DNA of 47,693 bases from assembly GCA_014730275.1 (NCBI GenBank), contig WJIL01000082.1:1-47693 (forward strand), in the 5' to 3' direction. Both the position numbers and the translations under genes were made by a program. Below are positions 1 through 8,521 of the stretch, piece after piece. Origin of the DNA: Candidatus Lokiarchaeota archaeon. GTDB taxonomy: Archaea; Asgardarchaeota; Thorarchaeia; Thorarchaeales; Thorarchaeaceae. The notes beneath the pieces were generated by a model. It worked only from the letters and a program-made list of their open reading frames with translations. It did no database searches and was not told where the DNA came from. The stretch's first letter is position 1; every line of letters starts with the position of its first letter.

Positions 1-1
1 A

Positions 2-886
2 TACCAAGTTACTGAATCGACAGCCACGCCCGAGGTATTTCAGATTGAATCCCAAATAACAATCAATCAAACCCGATTGGTTCCTATTTCAATCCATGTT
101 CCTGAATCCGGAGGTACAACATATTCAGCAGACATTCTCTTCAATTCTACTGAATTCGGTTCAACAAGTCTCAGTTTATCGTTCACAGCCAGTGAGCCAA
201 TAGCACGAGTTGCTTTTGACATATCTCATAGTGCATGGGACATAGACACGTATTATGGCCAGTTCAGAGAATTGTATGAGTATCTCACCGCCAACGGCTA
301 TTCTGTTCAGGAAATCAGAGACCGCTCCAAAATCACCGAGGGTTATCTGGCGCTGTTCGATGGAATACTCGTTCTGGACCCCTGTGTATGGGATATAAAC
401 CAGACAATTCCCTCAACTCCTGAGCCGTTCTCGCTTCCATTCACCAGCAGTGAAATTCAGGCGTATGAGGGCTATGTTGATTCAGGTGGAGGAATATTTG
501 TCGCTACCCTCTCCAATTCAAGTACAGATGTTGAGTCAGTGAATGAATTTCTGAATTGGACTGGTTTCAGCCTCAGCTTTTCAGCCATAGATCATTCGGG
601 TGAAACTGCGCTCATAACTAGTATTCAGAGCCATCCGATCACTGATGGGGTAATGAGTTTTGATTATGAAGGAGCTAGGGTAAATGCTCCAGCTGAAGCT
701 ACCATATTGGCGGATTACTTCGGAAGTCCCGTTCTTGGAATCCGAGAGATGGGGGCAAATGGAAGAGTTGTAGTTACAGGCACCAACTTCTTCATAGACA
801 ACTGGGCTCTTGCTGGTGAATATCAATCATCCAGCAATGGTGTGCTCGCACTTGGCATTGTATCGTGGATCACCAACCAAATATGA
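2..886 (+). CDS. C-terminal part of a secreted or surface protein (5'-truncated by the window edge)
   Basis: The frame is open from the first bases of the window, so this is the last 294 residues of a longer protein. A TTG at 77 could serve as a start, but the upstream codons are open and read as ordinary protein, so truncation is the better reading. The first ~70 residues look like a beta-sandwich. After that comes an alpha/beta domain with a predicted strand-helix pattern (LFDGILVLDPCVWD, then GGGIFVATLSN, then GRVVVTGTNFFIDN). This resembles the glutamine-amidotransferase-like fold (DUF4350/ThuA-like) often found at the end of archaeal extracellular proteins, but no catalytic Cys-His pair is evident. 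Asn-X-Ser/Thr sequons (NSTEF, NSSTD) suit an extracellular location. A subtilase-type N-terminus is possible but lies outside the window. Confidence 0.7.
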   Translation, partial: YQVTESTATPEVFQIESQITINQTRLVPISIHVPESGGTTYSADILFNSTEFGSTSLSLSFTASEPIARVAFDISHSAWDIDTYYGQFRELYEYLTANGYSVQEIRDRSKITEGYLALFDGILVLDPCVWDINQTIPSTPEPFSLPFTSSEIQAYEGYVDSGGGIFVATLSNSSTDVESVNEFLNWTGFSLSFSAIDHSGETALITSIQSHPITDGVMSFDYEGARVNAPAEATILADYFGSPVLGIREMGANGRVVVTGTNFFIDNWALAGEYQSSSNGVLALGIVSWITNQI

Positions 887-897
887 AAGAAGAAACG

Positions 898-921
898 CAA
901 GGTGTTTGATAACACACCTTG
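898..921 (+). terminator. Intrinsic-type hairpin terminator
   Basis: A perfect 8-bp stem (CAAGGTGT / ACACCTTG) with an 8-nt loop starts 12 nt after the stop codon at 886 and is followed by the pyrimidine-rich ATTGCTTTGTCTTTC. Its position directly behind the truncated gene supports termination. Confidence 0.55.
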
Positions 922-998
922 ATTGCTTTGTCTTTCAGACTTAAAAGGGCGCGTGCGTAATTTTAGGTACCAAAAAAATACCGAGTCGAAACGGATGT

Positions 999-1031
999 GC
1001 TGGTGGCTTGAGGTTTTCTTGGGCCGCCAGC
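999..1031 (+). other. Hairpin in the 887-1178 intergenic region
   Basis: GCTGGTGGC and GCCGCCAGC form a 9-bp stem with one G-U wobble around a 15-nt loop. It sits midway between the terminator at 898-921 and the transporter start at 1179. It could be part of a structured leader or an operator. I do not recognise a known riboswitch. The rest of 887-1178 holds no credible gene. Confidence 0.35.
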
Positions 1032-1147
1032 TGAAAATCCAATTCCTGCTTTTTCTTTAGGTATATCCGGATGGGATTTACATCATTTGTAGAATCCTAC
1101 ATAGGAGAAAAACAAAACATAGACATATGCTATCACCAGATTTAACT

Positions 1148-1164
1148 CTTGGATGCAATCCAAG
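1148..1164 (+). promoter_or_regulatory. Perfect inverted repeat just ahead of the transporter ribosome-binding site
   Basis: CTTGGAT-GCA-ATCCAAG is a perfect 7-bp stem with a 3-nt loop. It ends 6 nt before the AGGAG at 1171-1175 that serves the ATG at 1179. It may be an operator half-site pair or an RNA hairpin that blocks the ribosome-binding site. The regulator is unknown. Confidence 0.45.
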
Positions 1165-1178
1165 CCTAGTAGGAGACT

Positions 1179-2411
1179 ATGACGTTGAAACGGGTTACGA
1201 AGGGATCCTACGCCGTTCTATTTGCCTGTGTTCTGGCCCATTTTTTCAACCATCTTTATACTGGTGTTCTCTCCCCGTTTCTACCCGTTATTCGAGATGA
1301 GCTTTCACTTAATCTGACGGAGGTGGGCATTGTAACAAGCGCGTCAGTCGTAACAATGACAACAGCACATCTTGGAGTGGGATACTTGGGCGACAGAGGT
1401 TGGCGAGACATTTTTATCCCTGCCAGCGTGTTGTTGACAGCATTCACGATTCTACTGACAAGCATCTCTGTTGGTTTCCTCATGCTGGCTCTTACCCAAG
1501 TACTGTTGGGACTTGCAGCATCGGGGTATCACCCAAGTGCCTTTCCAGCTCTTACAGAGAATTTCCCGGATGACACGCGCGCTCAAGCAACAGGTATTCA
1601 AGCAATAGGTGGCTTGATTGGAATGGCACTCATACCTTTGTTGGGAGTAACACTGCTTGTTTATCTAGGGGGCTGGAGAGAATCGCTGGGCCTTTTGGGA
1701 AGTATTGGCATCATAACAGGAATCCCCGTCATTTTCCTGATGCGGTATTCGAGAAGAAACACAGTAGAAGAGTTCACTAAAGAAAACAAGAAGACAGGTA
1801 CAAAGGGGTGGACTAAGGGATTCGTTCTGGGTATCTTCTATATGGCCCTTCGGGGCATGGCCTTCAGATGTACAACTCTTCTGATGCCTTTGTATCTAGT
1901 AGAGACCTACGGTTACGAGCCACTATGGGCGGGTTCACTGACTACAGTCATGTTGACTTCTGGCATTTTTGCTGAGCTGATTGCGGGGCCACTATCCGAC
2001 AGAACAGGAAAGAGAGCTATTTTCATGATGTTTTCTACGGGAGTTTCAGCAGTGGCTATTTTCAGCTTGAATCTGACGCTCAGCCCAATCATGCTGATAG
2101 TGGTGTTGATTGTGCTTGGCTTTGCGTATTACTTCGGTGTTCCTCCTAATACCGCATTCCTAACAGAGGTCAGTCCGGAAGATACACAAGGTTTGGCATT
2201 CGGACTCCTTTTCTCATTGGGCGCGATCCCGGGTGCGATATCACCCATCATATTTGGCATCATTGGGGATCTCTACGGTCTACCCGCATCAATCACATAC
2301 CTAGTCATAGCGACAACCTTGGCTACAATTGTTGCGCTGTTTCTCCGCGATCTCAAGAAACCATCTGTAAAGGCAACAGGAGCCTTGGAATCAAGAGCTG
2401 AGACTGCATAA
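1179..2411 (+). CDS. MFS transporter, fosmidomycin-resistance (FSR)-like
   Basis: This 410-aa major-facilitator protein has about 12 hydrophobic segments in two halves separated by a charged loop near residues 190-210 (RYSRRNTVEEFTKENKK). The first half carries YLGDRG after TM2, matching the MFS loop 2-3 signature, and GLAASGYHPSAFP, the Gly/His-Pro motif typical of FSR-like exporters. The second half repeats the loop motif as PLSDRTGKR. The ATG at 1179 is preceded by AGGAG at 1171-1175, an ideal spacing. The stop codon overlaps the start of the PHP phosphatase gene by one base, so the two are probably cotranscribed and translationally coupled. The substrate cannot be deduced. Efflux of a small anionic compound is the family default, and the phosphatase partner might act on the same or a related compound (inference). 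Confidence 0.85.
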   Translation: MTLKRVTKGSYAVLFACVLAHFFNHLYTGVLSPFLPVIRDELSLNLTEVGIVTSASVVTMTTAHLGVGYLGDRGWRDIFIPASVLLTAFTILLTSISVGFLMLALTQVLLGLAASGYHPSAFPALTENFPDDTRAQATGIQAIGGLIGMALIPLLGVTLLVYLGGWRESLGLLGSIGIITGIPVIFLMRYSRRNTVEEFTKENKKTGTKGWTKGFVLGIFYMALRGMAFRCTTLLMPLYLVETYGYEPLWAGSLTTVMLTSGIFAELIAGPLSDRTGKRAIFMMFSTGVSAVAIFSLNLTLSPIMLIVVLIVLGFAYYFGVPPNTAFLTEVSPEDTQGLAFGLLFSLGAIPGAISPIIFGIIGDLYGLPASITYLVIATTLATIVALFLRDLKKPSVKATGALESRAETA

Positions 2412-3277
2412 TGATTAAGGAATTTCAGCAAATGTTAGATTATCACATCCATCCTAATTTCTCAATTGATGCGCAAGGTACCGTTGAGAGTTTCTGTGAA
2501 GCAGCTATTGAGAAAGGGCTCCGACACATCTGTTTTACAACTCATGTAGACACAGATCCCTACAGAAAGGATGGAATGGTCAAAGTTGGGAAGGAGAAGA
2601 TACCGACAACTGAAGATGCATGGCTTCAGCCATACGTGGCCGCAATTAGAGATGCAGCGCGATCCTATGAGCATAGAGACTTAGAGGTTTGTTTAGGTGT
2701 CGAAGTGGATTATTATCCTGGCTTTCATGGGCATCTTCCCAAAAGCTTCTTCCGAGTCGACTGGGACTACGTTCTAGGCGCAGTACATCTCTTGGAGCAC
2801 AAGGCACTTTCCTTGGAAGATGAAGCAATGGACTTGTTTCAGAACCATTCAATCAATGAGCTTGCTAATGTATACTATCGGACACTTGTGGAATGTATTG
2901 AATCAGGTTACTTCGACATCGTTGCACACATCGATATCTATCGGCGGTACGGGGGGAATTTCTACAATGAAGATATTCGGAGCATTTGGAAGAATCATGT
3001 TTCTGAACTCGCAAATGCTATGCGTAATGGAGGAGTAGGTTTTGAAATCAATACTTCATCATTAAGAACTGGTCTTTCTGAAACTATGCCTGTCAGAGAT
3101 ATGGTTGCGCATCTACACGAAGAGGGTATTGATATCGTAACAGTAGGATCAGATGCACATACTCCCCAGCATGTGGGATATGAGATTTCCACTGCGCTTG
3201 AAATGCTCAAAGAAATAGGATATGAAGAAGTCACGTTGTTTAGAAAGCGAAAACCTGTCGGTATTCAGATTAAATAG
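2411..3277 (+). CDS. PHP-family phosphatase, histidinol-phosphatase (HisJ/HisK)-like
   Basis: This 288-aa protein shows the PHP metal-binding pattern. It has YHIHPNFS near the start (residues ~11-14), FTTHVDTDP (~43-50), GVEVDYYPG (~97-105), LGAVHLLEH (~122-130), VAHIDIYRRYG (~171-181) and GSDAHTPQHVG (~247-257). These His, Glu and Asp residues normally bind a trinuclear metal centre that hydrolyses phosphomonoesters. The best match by pattern is the histidinol-phosphate phosphatase subfamily. No other histidine-biosynthesis gene is in the window, and the gene is coupled to the MFS transporter (TAATG overlap), so another phosphomonoester is possible. The start is fixed by the overlap. Confidence 0.82.
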   Translation: MIKEFQQMLDYHIHPNFSIDAQGTVESFCEAAIEKGLRHICFTTHVDTDPYRKDGMVKVGKEKIPTTEDAWLQPYVAAIRDAARSYEHRDLEVCLGVEVDYYPGFHGHLPKSFFRVDWDYVLGAVHLLEHKALSLEDEAMDLFQNHSINELANVYYRTLVECIESGYFDIVAHIDIYRRYGGNFYNEDIRSIWKNHVSELANAMRNGGVGFEINTSSLRTGLSETMPVRDMVAHLHEEGIDIVTVGSDAHTPQHVGYEISTALEMLKEIGYEEVTLFRKRKPVGIQIK

Positions 3278-3289
3278 ACACATGTACTT

Positions 3290-3318
3290 GATTCACAGAC
3301 AAATTTCCCTCGTGAATC
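3290..3318 (+). terminator. Possible terminator hairpin after the PHP gene
   Basis: GATTCAC and GTGAATC form a perfect 7-bp stem around a 15-nt loop, 13 nt after the stop at 3277. No strong U-tract follows, so it may be structural only. Confidence 0.3.
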
Positions 3319-3391
3319 ACAGTAAATAGCTGTAAATGACCAATCAACATAACTCCATCAATCGAAGGACAAAGCCAAAAAGGACGCCGTA

Positions 3392-3404
3392 ACTGTTTAA
3401 CAGT
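3392..3404 (+). promoter_or_regulatory. 13-nt palindrome upstream of the small membrane-protein gene
   Basis: ACTGTT-T-AACAGT is a perfect dyad that ends directly before GAGG, the likely ribosome-binding site of the ATG at 3416. It could be an operator. The layout resembles the 1148-1164 repeat but the sequence is different. Confidence 0.35.
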
Positions 3405-3415
3405 GAGGTTATCCT

Positions 3416-3844
3416 ATGGAAAACAAGAAATCTTTTCTTCTATGTCTCCTTGGTGGGTTACTTCTCATCATTACAAGTGCAACAGGTAGCATAGGCTATT
3501 TCGCCATGCTTGAACAACTGCACGCAGTACCAGAGCTACAGGAGATTATGTGGCTGGTTGACATCCTTCTGAATGTATTGACATACATAGCAGGTCTCGG
3601 TGGGATTGGTGTGATTATCGGAGGGTATCTGCTAACTACCGAGAGAGTCGGAACAGGCAAATTCATTGTGGGAATCGCCGCCGGGACGTCATTAATTGGA
3701 GTGCTCATTGACCTAGGCAAGATGCTCTACTTCGCTGGGCTTAATGTTGTGATAGACTTCCTGTTAATCGTTGCGCAGTCCATTGGCTGGATTGGTATCA
3801 TACTCACTATTGCTGGACGTCAGTCTGCTAGCACTCCGGAGTAA
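3416..3844 (+). CDS. Small four-helix membrane protein of unknown function
   Basis: This 142-aa protein is almost entirely hydrophobic. Four membrane segments are apparent at roughly residues 6-28, 45-70, 80-100 and 110-135. The segments contain Gly-rich stretches such as GLGGIGVIIGGYLL. The N-terminus (MENKKS) is short and charged and the C-terminus (GRQSASTPE) is polar. The ATG at 3416 follows GAGG by a normal spacing. No catalytic or transport motif is recognisable. It is followed after 50 nt by a TPR gene on the same strand. I cannot assign a function. Confidence 0.75.
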   Translation: MENKKSFLLCLLGGLLLIITSATGSIGYFAMLEQLHAVPELQEIMWLVDILLNVLTYIAGLGGIGVIIGGYLLTTERVGTGKFIVGIAAGTSLIGVLIDLGKMLYFAGLNVVIDFLLIVAQSIGWIGIILTIAGRQSASTPE

Positions 3845-3894
3845 AGCAGAATTATTCAGCAGAAATCGGCGATTAGCAAAGAGATGATTCGCGA

Positions 3895-4551
3895 TTGAAT
3901 GAAGAGATAGAGGATCAACTCGCAGAAGCTGTCAGCCTTATCAACTCAGAACTATATGAGAAGGCAATCAACCTCCTGCGAGATTTGGTTGAAGAGCATC
4001 CAGATTCGTTAGAAGGATGGTATAATCTTGGCATTGCACTGGCCAGGGACGGCAAGCTTGATGAAGCAGAAGAAGCGTACGATGAAGCTCTTGCTATTGA
4101 CAATCAGATATTTGAAATCTGGTTCAACAAGGGTAATGTGCTATATGAACTGGGGGACTTCGAAAAAGCCAAGGAATGCTACGAAAAGGCCCTGGAACTC
4201 GATCCAGATGACGCAGAAGCATGGAACAATCTGGGGAATACATATTCAAGATTGACAGAGGGGCAGAAAGCAATTGAAGCATACACCAAAGCTGTAGCCC
4301 TACGTCCTAATTATGCTGAAGCTCTCTACAACAAGGCCAATGCTCATTTCATTGAACATGAAGATGAACATGCAATTGCATATGCAGAAACAGCAATGCA
4401 GCTTGACCCTTCACTCGCATCACATGTGAATCAATGGTTACCAGTTGCAAGAGACAGACTTGAAGCTGAAGAGCATCACGAGAAATACAAGAAAGAAAAG
4501 AAGGATTCTGAGCTGTTAGATGCCACAAATGGCGGCAGCGAAGACGATTAA
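3895..4551 (+). CDS. Soluble tetratricopeptide-repeat (TPR) protein
   Basis: This 218-aa protein consists almost wholly of TPR units from about residue 8 to 180. Typical repeats are WYNLGIALARDGKLDEAEEA, WFNKGNVLYELGDFEKAKEC and AWNNLGNTYSRLTEGQKAIE, each ending in the A-x-x-x-D-P-type turn (LDPDD, LRPNY, LDPSL). The last ~35 residues are highly charged and probably coiled or disordered. The chosen start is TTG at 3895, with GAGATGA some 8-14 nt upstream. There is no signal peptide, so it should be a cytoplasmic protein-protein scaffold. The next gene is also a TPR protein but has a membrane anchor, so the two may work together (inference). The specific partner is unknown. Confidence 0.85.
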   Translation: MNEEIEDQLAEAVSLINSELYEKAINLLRDLVEEHPDSLEGWYNLGIALARDGKLDEAEEAYDEALAIDNQIFEIWFNKGNVLYELGDFEKAKECYEKALELDPDDAEAWNNLGNTYSRLTEGQKAIEAYTKAVALRPNYAEALYNKANAHFIEHEDEHAIAYAETAMQLDPSLASHVNQWLPVARDRLEAEEHHEKYKKEKKDSELLDATNGGSEDD

Positions 4552-4606
4552 CATAGAATAGACGTTGTTCAAAAGAGTATTAACGATGGGAACAGAATCT
4601 CGGTAG

Positions 4607-5161
4607 GTGCGCAAATTGGGAAAAAACAAGCAAGGCATCTTGGACAAAACATGGACACGAGGGTCTCTAGCAGCTGCTGCAGCTGTTTTCTTTGGAGGAA
4701 TCACAATAGCTTGGCTTTCCGGTCAGGGATTCCTAGGGGATTCAGCACCCAACCCGGGAGTTATACTTGGCCTAAGCATCATGCTATCCACGGTGCTTGT
4801 GTGTTGTGTGACATCAGGAATGATTACGAGATTACTCACAAAGATGCCTGAATATCACGAGATGGAACTTCAATTTGACAAAGCAATGACCCATTATGAA
4901 GAAGAGGAATGGGACAAAGCCCTAGCAGAATTCAACGAGCTTCTTGAACCCGACATGGATCATAAAAGGGCCCTGTACTATGCAGCCCGCTGCCATGAAC
5001 GGAAAGATAACTGGGAGAAAGTGAAGGAATACTGTAAGCACTATCTCGACATGCAACCTGATGATAAGGAAGTTTGGGAATTGCTCGCTTTGGCACATAA
5101 ACGCCTTTTCGAATATGAAGAGGCAGAAGAAGCAAGGAACAGAGCAGAAAAGCTGGGATAG
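4607..5161 (+). CDS. Membrane-anchored TPR protein
   Basis: This 184-aa protein starts with GTG at 4607, without an obvious ribosome-binding site. Two hydrophobic segments lie at about residues 20-42 (LAAAAAVFFGGITIAWLSG) and 50-75 (VILGLSIMLSTVLVCCVTSG). They are followed by a TPR-like region (residues ~80-184) containing AMTHYEEEEWDKALAEFNEL, ALYYAARCHERKDNWEKVKE and VWELLALAHKRLFEYEEAEE. The two TM segments form a hairpin, which puts the N-terminus and the repeats on the same, probably cytoplasmic, side. It lies 55 nt behind another TPR gene on the same strand. No enzymatic motif is present. The role is probably assembly or docking at the membrane. Confidence 0.8.
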   Translation: MRKLGKNKQGILDKTWTRGSLAAAAAVFFGGITIAWLSGQGFLGDSAPNPGVILGLSIMLSTVLVCCVTSGMITRLLTKMPEYHEMELQFDKAMTHYEEEEWDKALAEFNELLEPDMDHKRALYYAARCHERKDNWEKVKEYCKHYLDMQPDDKEVWELLALAHKRLFEYEEAEEARNRAEKLG

Positions 5162-5241
5162 CAAAGACACGGGAACATTCAACGCTGTCAAGCAAAGCAT
5201 ATCAAGGGTTATACAACACATCGAATAGAGGAGTAGAGAAA

Positions 5242-7509
5242 TTGGATTCAAAAGAGTGGAGCAGAGTCGATGTATCCGAAAAGAAGGTTTCGCTGAGCAC
5301 CGAAGACATTGCCTTTGAATGGGATATACAAAGTGGTTCCTTTAGCCTTCTTGATTCCAAGGGAGGAGAGTATCTCAAGGATTGTCAGTTCCAGATATGT
5401 CTAGGGGTTAGGACAATCAATTCATCCGACCTCAAGTACGTTTCTATGGACACCCTTGCTATAACCAATAAGAATCAGGTAGACAAGGTCCTTATTCTTT
5501 CTCTTCAGGATCCAAAGGCGTCACATGACATACGGTTCAAAGTAATTGCAATGAAAGAACTGGCCGGATTCACATTCACCGTGCAATTGATCAACAAAGG
5601 CCAACAGCCATTGAAACTTGAATCTATTTCTCCACTATGGACAAAGTCTCCCATCTTAATAGGAGAGGATTTGGAGAATCTCATATACTTCCAAAACGGT
5701 TTTCATTCGTGGGAACTGAGTCGAGCTCAGCCACTTAAGGGAGAATCGAATATCAGTCACTTCTACTCTGTTCTAACAAACGAAGTCGATAACTCGAATA
5801 TTCTTTTTGGTTTCTCGACGATGGACCGGCAACTCACTACAGTCTCATATGAAACAGAGGGAGAACAACTGGATAGGGTGACAACAACCTGTGCTCTTGA
5901 TGGTATCTCATTGGCACCCGGGAAGAGTGTTGTATCTGAAGAAATGACGGTCATTATTTCAGCCGACGGAGTGAAAGCACTGACACAATATGCAGACCTC
6001 ACAGCCAGACGAATGGATGCCATTCTATGCGATGAAGTTCCAGCAGGATGGTGCAGCTGGTATTTCTATTACACTATGCCAGACGAAGAAGAAATCCTAG
6101 AAAACACACGATTCCTCCACAAAAGATTCCCAGAATCTGTCAAATGGATTCAACTTGACGATGGTTACCAAAAGGCTGTAGGAGACTGGGAATCAAACGA
6201 TAGATTCCCCAGAGGCTTGGATTATCTCGTTGAAGAAATCGAGAAGAAAGGCTTTAAGGCCGGTATTTGGACAGCGCCATTCATTGCTACTGAGCATTCT
6301 GAGCTCTTTAAGGAGCATCCAGATTGGTTTCTTGCCGAAGAAGGGGATGAACCAAAAGTCATTGATAACAATCCGTTATGGCTTGGGGAATACTATGCGT
6401 TGGACCTTTCAAATCCCGAGGTCATTAAGCACATCAAATCACTGTTCAAGCATCTGAAATCATTGGGTTATGAGTACTTCAAGATTGATTTTCTATATCA
6501 TGCCACTGAAGAAGCAAAGAGATTCGATGAATCAATTACCAGAGCTGAGGCATTTCGTAACGGAATCGAGGCAATCCGAGACAGTGTCGGGAATGATCTA
6601 ATTCTAGGTTGTGGTGCGCCCCTCGGGCCCTGTATAGGAATAACTGATGCTATGCGGATTGGAACGGATATTGCCACATCGTGGAGGCTGGATTGGGGCG
6701 GAGGTGTATACGAATGTGCTGTCAATACGATGACCAGGGCACCCCTGCATAACCGCTGGTGGACAAATGATCCTGATTGCTTGTTAGTAAGGCAGGAAGA
6801 TAATGAGCTAACGCTTGACGAAGTCAGACTATGGGCATCGGTTATTGCCCTCAGTGGAGGGGCTTTCCTTCTCAGCGATCGCATGATGGAGGTTTCAGAG
6901 GAGAGGCTTTGGCTTGTTGACAAGTTACTGCCAGTGTATCCGGAAGGAGCCCTATCTCCTGATTCATTGACCAACCCAGAACCAAGTATATTCTTTCTCC
7001 CTGTAGAAAATGAAACCGGGGAGTGGGTTGTTCTTGGACTTTTCAACCTTGGTGAGGAGCCTATCGACGTTGAGGTTAAGCTTGCAGACCTAGGCCTAGA
7101 CCAAGGAGAGAGTCATCATATCTTTGATTTTTGGGATGAGAAGTACGTTGATGAAGTCAATGACGGTATTGTAGTATCCGATCTTGAGCCGCATGTTTGT
7201 AAACTCTACAGCATACGACCAGCAAAGGACAGGCCCTGTCTTCTATCTACAAGTATCCATTTCACTCAAGGAGCCTGTGATATCCAAAGCGAAAGATGGG
7301 ATGAAGGCTCAAATGAGCTGACGTTGGTGGTTTGCAAGGCAACTAACCACCCAGAAGGCATCTACTTCTACTTCTCAGAAGCATGGAACATCCAGCAAGT
7401 CTCTGTTAATGGCGAAATCCATACCCACAAAAAGCATTCTCCTAATGTCGGAAGCATACGAAAACGATTCAAGGAGGATGATGAAGTCAAGGTCGTGTTT
7501 TCAGAGTAG
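5242..7509 (+). CDS. GH36-type alpha-galactosidase (clan GH-D glycoside hydrolase)
   Basis: This 755-aa protein has the family architecture: an N-terminal beta-sandwich (~1-255), a TIM-barrel catalytic domain (~260-590) and a C-terminal beta domain. Barrel landmarks include AGWCSWYFYY, WIQLDDGYQ (D306/D307), RFPRGLDYLVEEIEKKGFKA and GIWTAPFIA. The nucleophile should be D416 in YFKIDFLY and the acid/base D476 in MRIGTD, both intact. The family acts on alpha-galactosides by a retaining mechanism, though GH36 also includes other alpha-specificities. The start is TTG at 5242, preceded by GAGGAG at 5228-5233. TTATAC near 5209-5214 could be the TATA element. No signal peptide is visible, so the enzyme is probably cytoplasmic and needs imported or internal substrate. 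No sugar transporter is adjacent. Confidence 0.88.
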   Translation: MDSKEWSRVDVSEKKVSLSTEDIAFEWDIQSGSFSLLDSKGGEYLKDCQFQICLGVRTINSSDLKYVSMDTLAITNKNQVDKVLILSLQDPKASHDIRFKVIAMKELAGFTFTVQLINKGQQPLKLESISPLWTKSPILIGEDLENLIYFQNGFHSWELSRAQPLKGESNISHFYSVLTNEVDNSNILFGFSTMDRQLTTVSYETEGEQLDRVTTTCALDGISLAPGKSVVSEEMTVIISADGVKALTQYADLTARRMDAILCDEVPAGWCSWYFYYTMPDEEEILENTRFLHKRFPESVKWIQLDDGYQKAVGDWESNDRFPRGLDYLVEEIEKKGFKAGIWTAPFIATEHSELFKEHPDWFLAEEGDEPKVIDNNPLWLGEYYALDLSNPEVIKHIKSLFKHLKSLGYEYFKIDFLYHATEEAKRFDESITRAEAFRNGIEAIRDSVGNDLILGCGAPLGPCIGITDAMRIGTDIATSWRLDWGGGVYECAVNTMTRAPLHNRWWTNDPDCLLVRQEDNELTLDEVRLWASVIALSGGAFLLSDRMMEVSEERLWLVDKLLPVYPEGALSPDSLTNPEPSIFFLPVENETGEWVVLGLFNLGEEPIDVEVKLADLGLDQGESHHIFDFWDEKYVDEVNDGIVVSDLEPHVCKLYSIRPAKDRPCLLSTSIHFTQGACDIQSERWDEGSNELTLVVCKATNHPEGIYFYFSEAWNIQQVSVNGEIHTHKKHSPNVGSIRKRFKEDDEVKVVFSE

Positions 7510-7528
7510 TGAGGAATTCATTGCTCAT

Positions 7529-7544
7529 CTATCTGGCCAGATAG
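7529..7544. terminator. Palindrome between convergent genes (bidirectional terminator candidate)
   Basis: CTATCTGG-CCAGATAG is a perfect 16-bp palindrome. It lies 20 nt after the galactosidase stop and 20 nt before the end of the convergent FAH-family gene. On the + strand it is followed by CTTCTT. Symmetry and position suit a shared terminator. Confidence 0.5.
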
Positions 7545-7563
7545 CTTCTTAGTCCGCGTTACT

Positions 7564-8466
7564 CTAGATTATCCTATTCCTTAGCTTGCCTATGCCTTCA
7601 ATGTAGAGCTCTACTTCGTCACCCGGCTCCAAGAACTCCGGTGGATCACGCGCAAAACCAACACCAGAAGGCGTTCCAGTAGCAATAACATCTCCAGCTT
7701 CCAGAGTAAAAGACTTCGAGAGATAGGATACAATCTCCGGCACACTAAAGAGCAGATTTGCAGTGGTTGATTCCTGCTTCGTAATCCCATTTACCTTGGT
7801 GTACATCTCAAGATTGTCTGCTTTACCAAGCTCTTCCGTGGTAACGATACATGGACCCATCGGACAAAGGCCGTCCAAGGACTTGCCTCGAATCCACTGT
7901 CCATCATCGTTCTGCAAATCCCGGGCACTCAAATCGTTGATTATGGTATACCCCGCAACGTAATCGAGTGCATCGTCTTCAGTGACATTCTTACAATTCG
8001 TTCCAATCACGATTCCCATCTCTACTTCCCAGTCGAGCTGGGTCGTGACTTGAGGTATAGGAATCTCCTCATCTGGATTAACGACACTTGAAGGAAACTT
8101 GGCGAATATAACTGGAAAATCGGGAACCTCTCGCCCCGTCTCTTCGATATGATCCTTGTAATTGAGCCCGAGAGCAACAATTTTTCCAGGTCTGTCTATG
8201 GGGGCTCGATATTCTATGTCATCCCAAGAAATCAGAGTGGGTCTTTCCCCTTCAGCAAGTTCATCATATCTTCGTTCTATTTCACGAACTTTTTCAACCC
8301 CAGAGTCCATCTTCAGCAAGTCAATCATCTTGCTCGGGAATTGTTCATCTGTAAGCTGATTATCATCGTCAATAAGAGAGGCAGCCATAGGCAAATCTAG
8401 AATGCCGTCATCTAGCTCCAATCCGATTGAAAAAGCACCACTTTGGGAGAAAGTCACAAGCCTCAT
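7564..8466 (-). CDS. Fumarylacetoacetate hydrolase (FAH)-family protein
   Basis: This 300-aa protein has the FAH fold signature: GKIVALGLNYKDHIEE, then FPVIFAKFPSSV, LDWEVEMGIVIG (metal-binding acidic residues), GYTIINDLSARDLQ, GKSLDGLCPMGPCIVT and GDVIATGTPSGVG close to the C-terminus. This family cleaves C-C bonds or isomerises or decarboxylates beta-keto acids with a divalent metal. Typical members are acylpyruvases, oxaloacetate decarboxylases and 2-hydroxyhepta-2,4-diene-1,7-dioate isomerases. The N-terminal ~70 residues form the usual small extra domain. Specificity cannot be read from sequence. The window's acyl-CoA and oxaloacetate metabolism makes acylpyruvate or oxaloacetate plausible (inference). 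The ATG at 8466 lies about 25 nt from a TATA-like GGATAAATG on the same strand, which suggests a leaderless transcript. Confidence 0.87.
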   Translation of the reverse strand: MRLVTFSQSGAFSIGLELDDGILDLPMAASLIDDDNQLTDEQFPSKMIDLLKMDSGVEKVREIERRYDELAEGERPTLISWDDIEYRAPIDRPGKIVALGLNYKDHIEETGREVPDFPVIFAKFPSSVVNPDEEIPIPQVTTQLDWEVEMGIVIGTNCKNVTEDDALDYVAGYTIINDLSARDLQNDDGQWIRGKSLDGLCPMGPCIVTTEELGKADNLEMYTKVNGITKQESTTANLLFSVPEIVSYLSKSFTLEAGDVIATGTPSGVGFARDPPEFLEPGDEVELYIEGIGKLRNRII

Positions 8467-8521
8467 GAGGTAGTGAGAACGACAGCTTCATTTATCCGTA
8501 CTGGTAGACAGAAATGAACCG

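Noticed and set aside
959-970. The 12-mer AATTTTAGGTAC occurs here and again near 38782-38793, each time upstream of a + strand gene
   Set aside because: Many 12-bp matches are expected by chance in 47 kb, and the distances to the downstream starts differ greatly.
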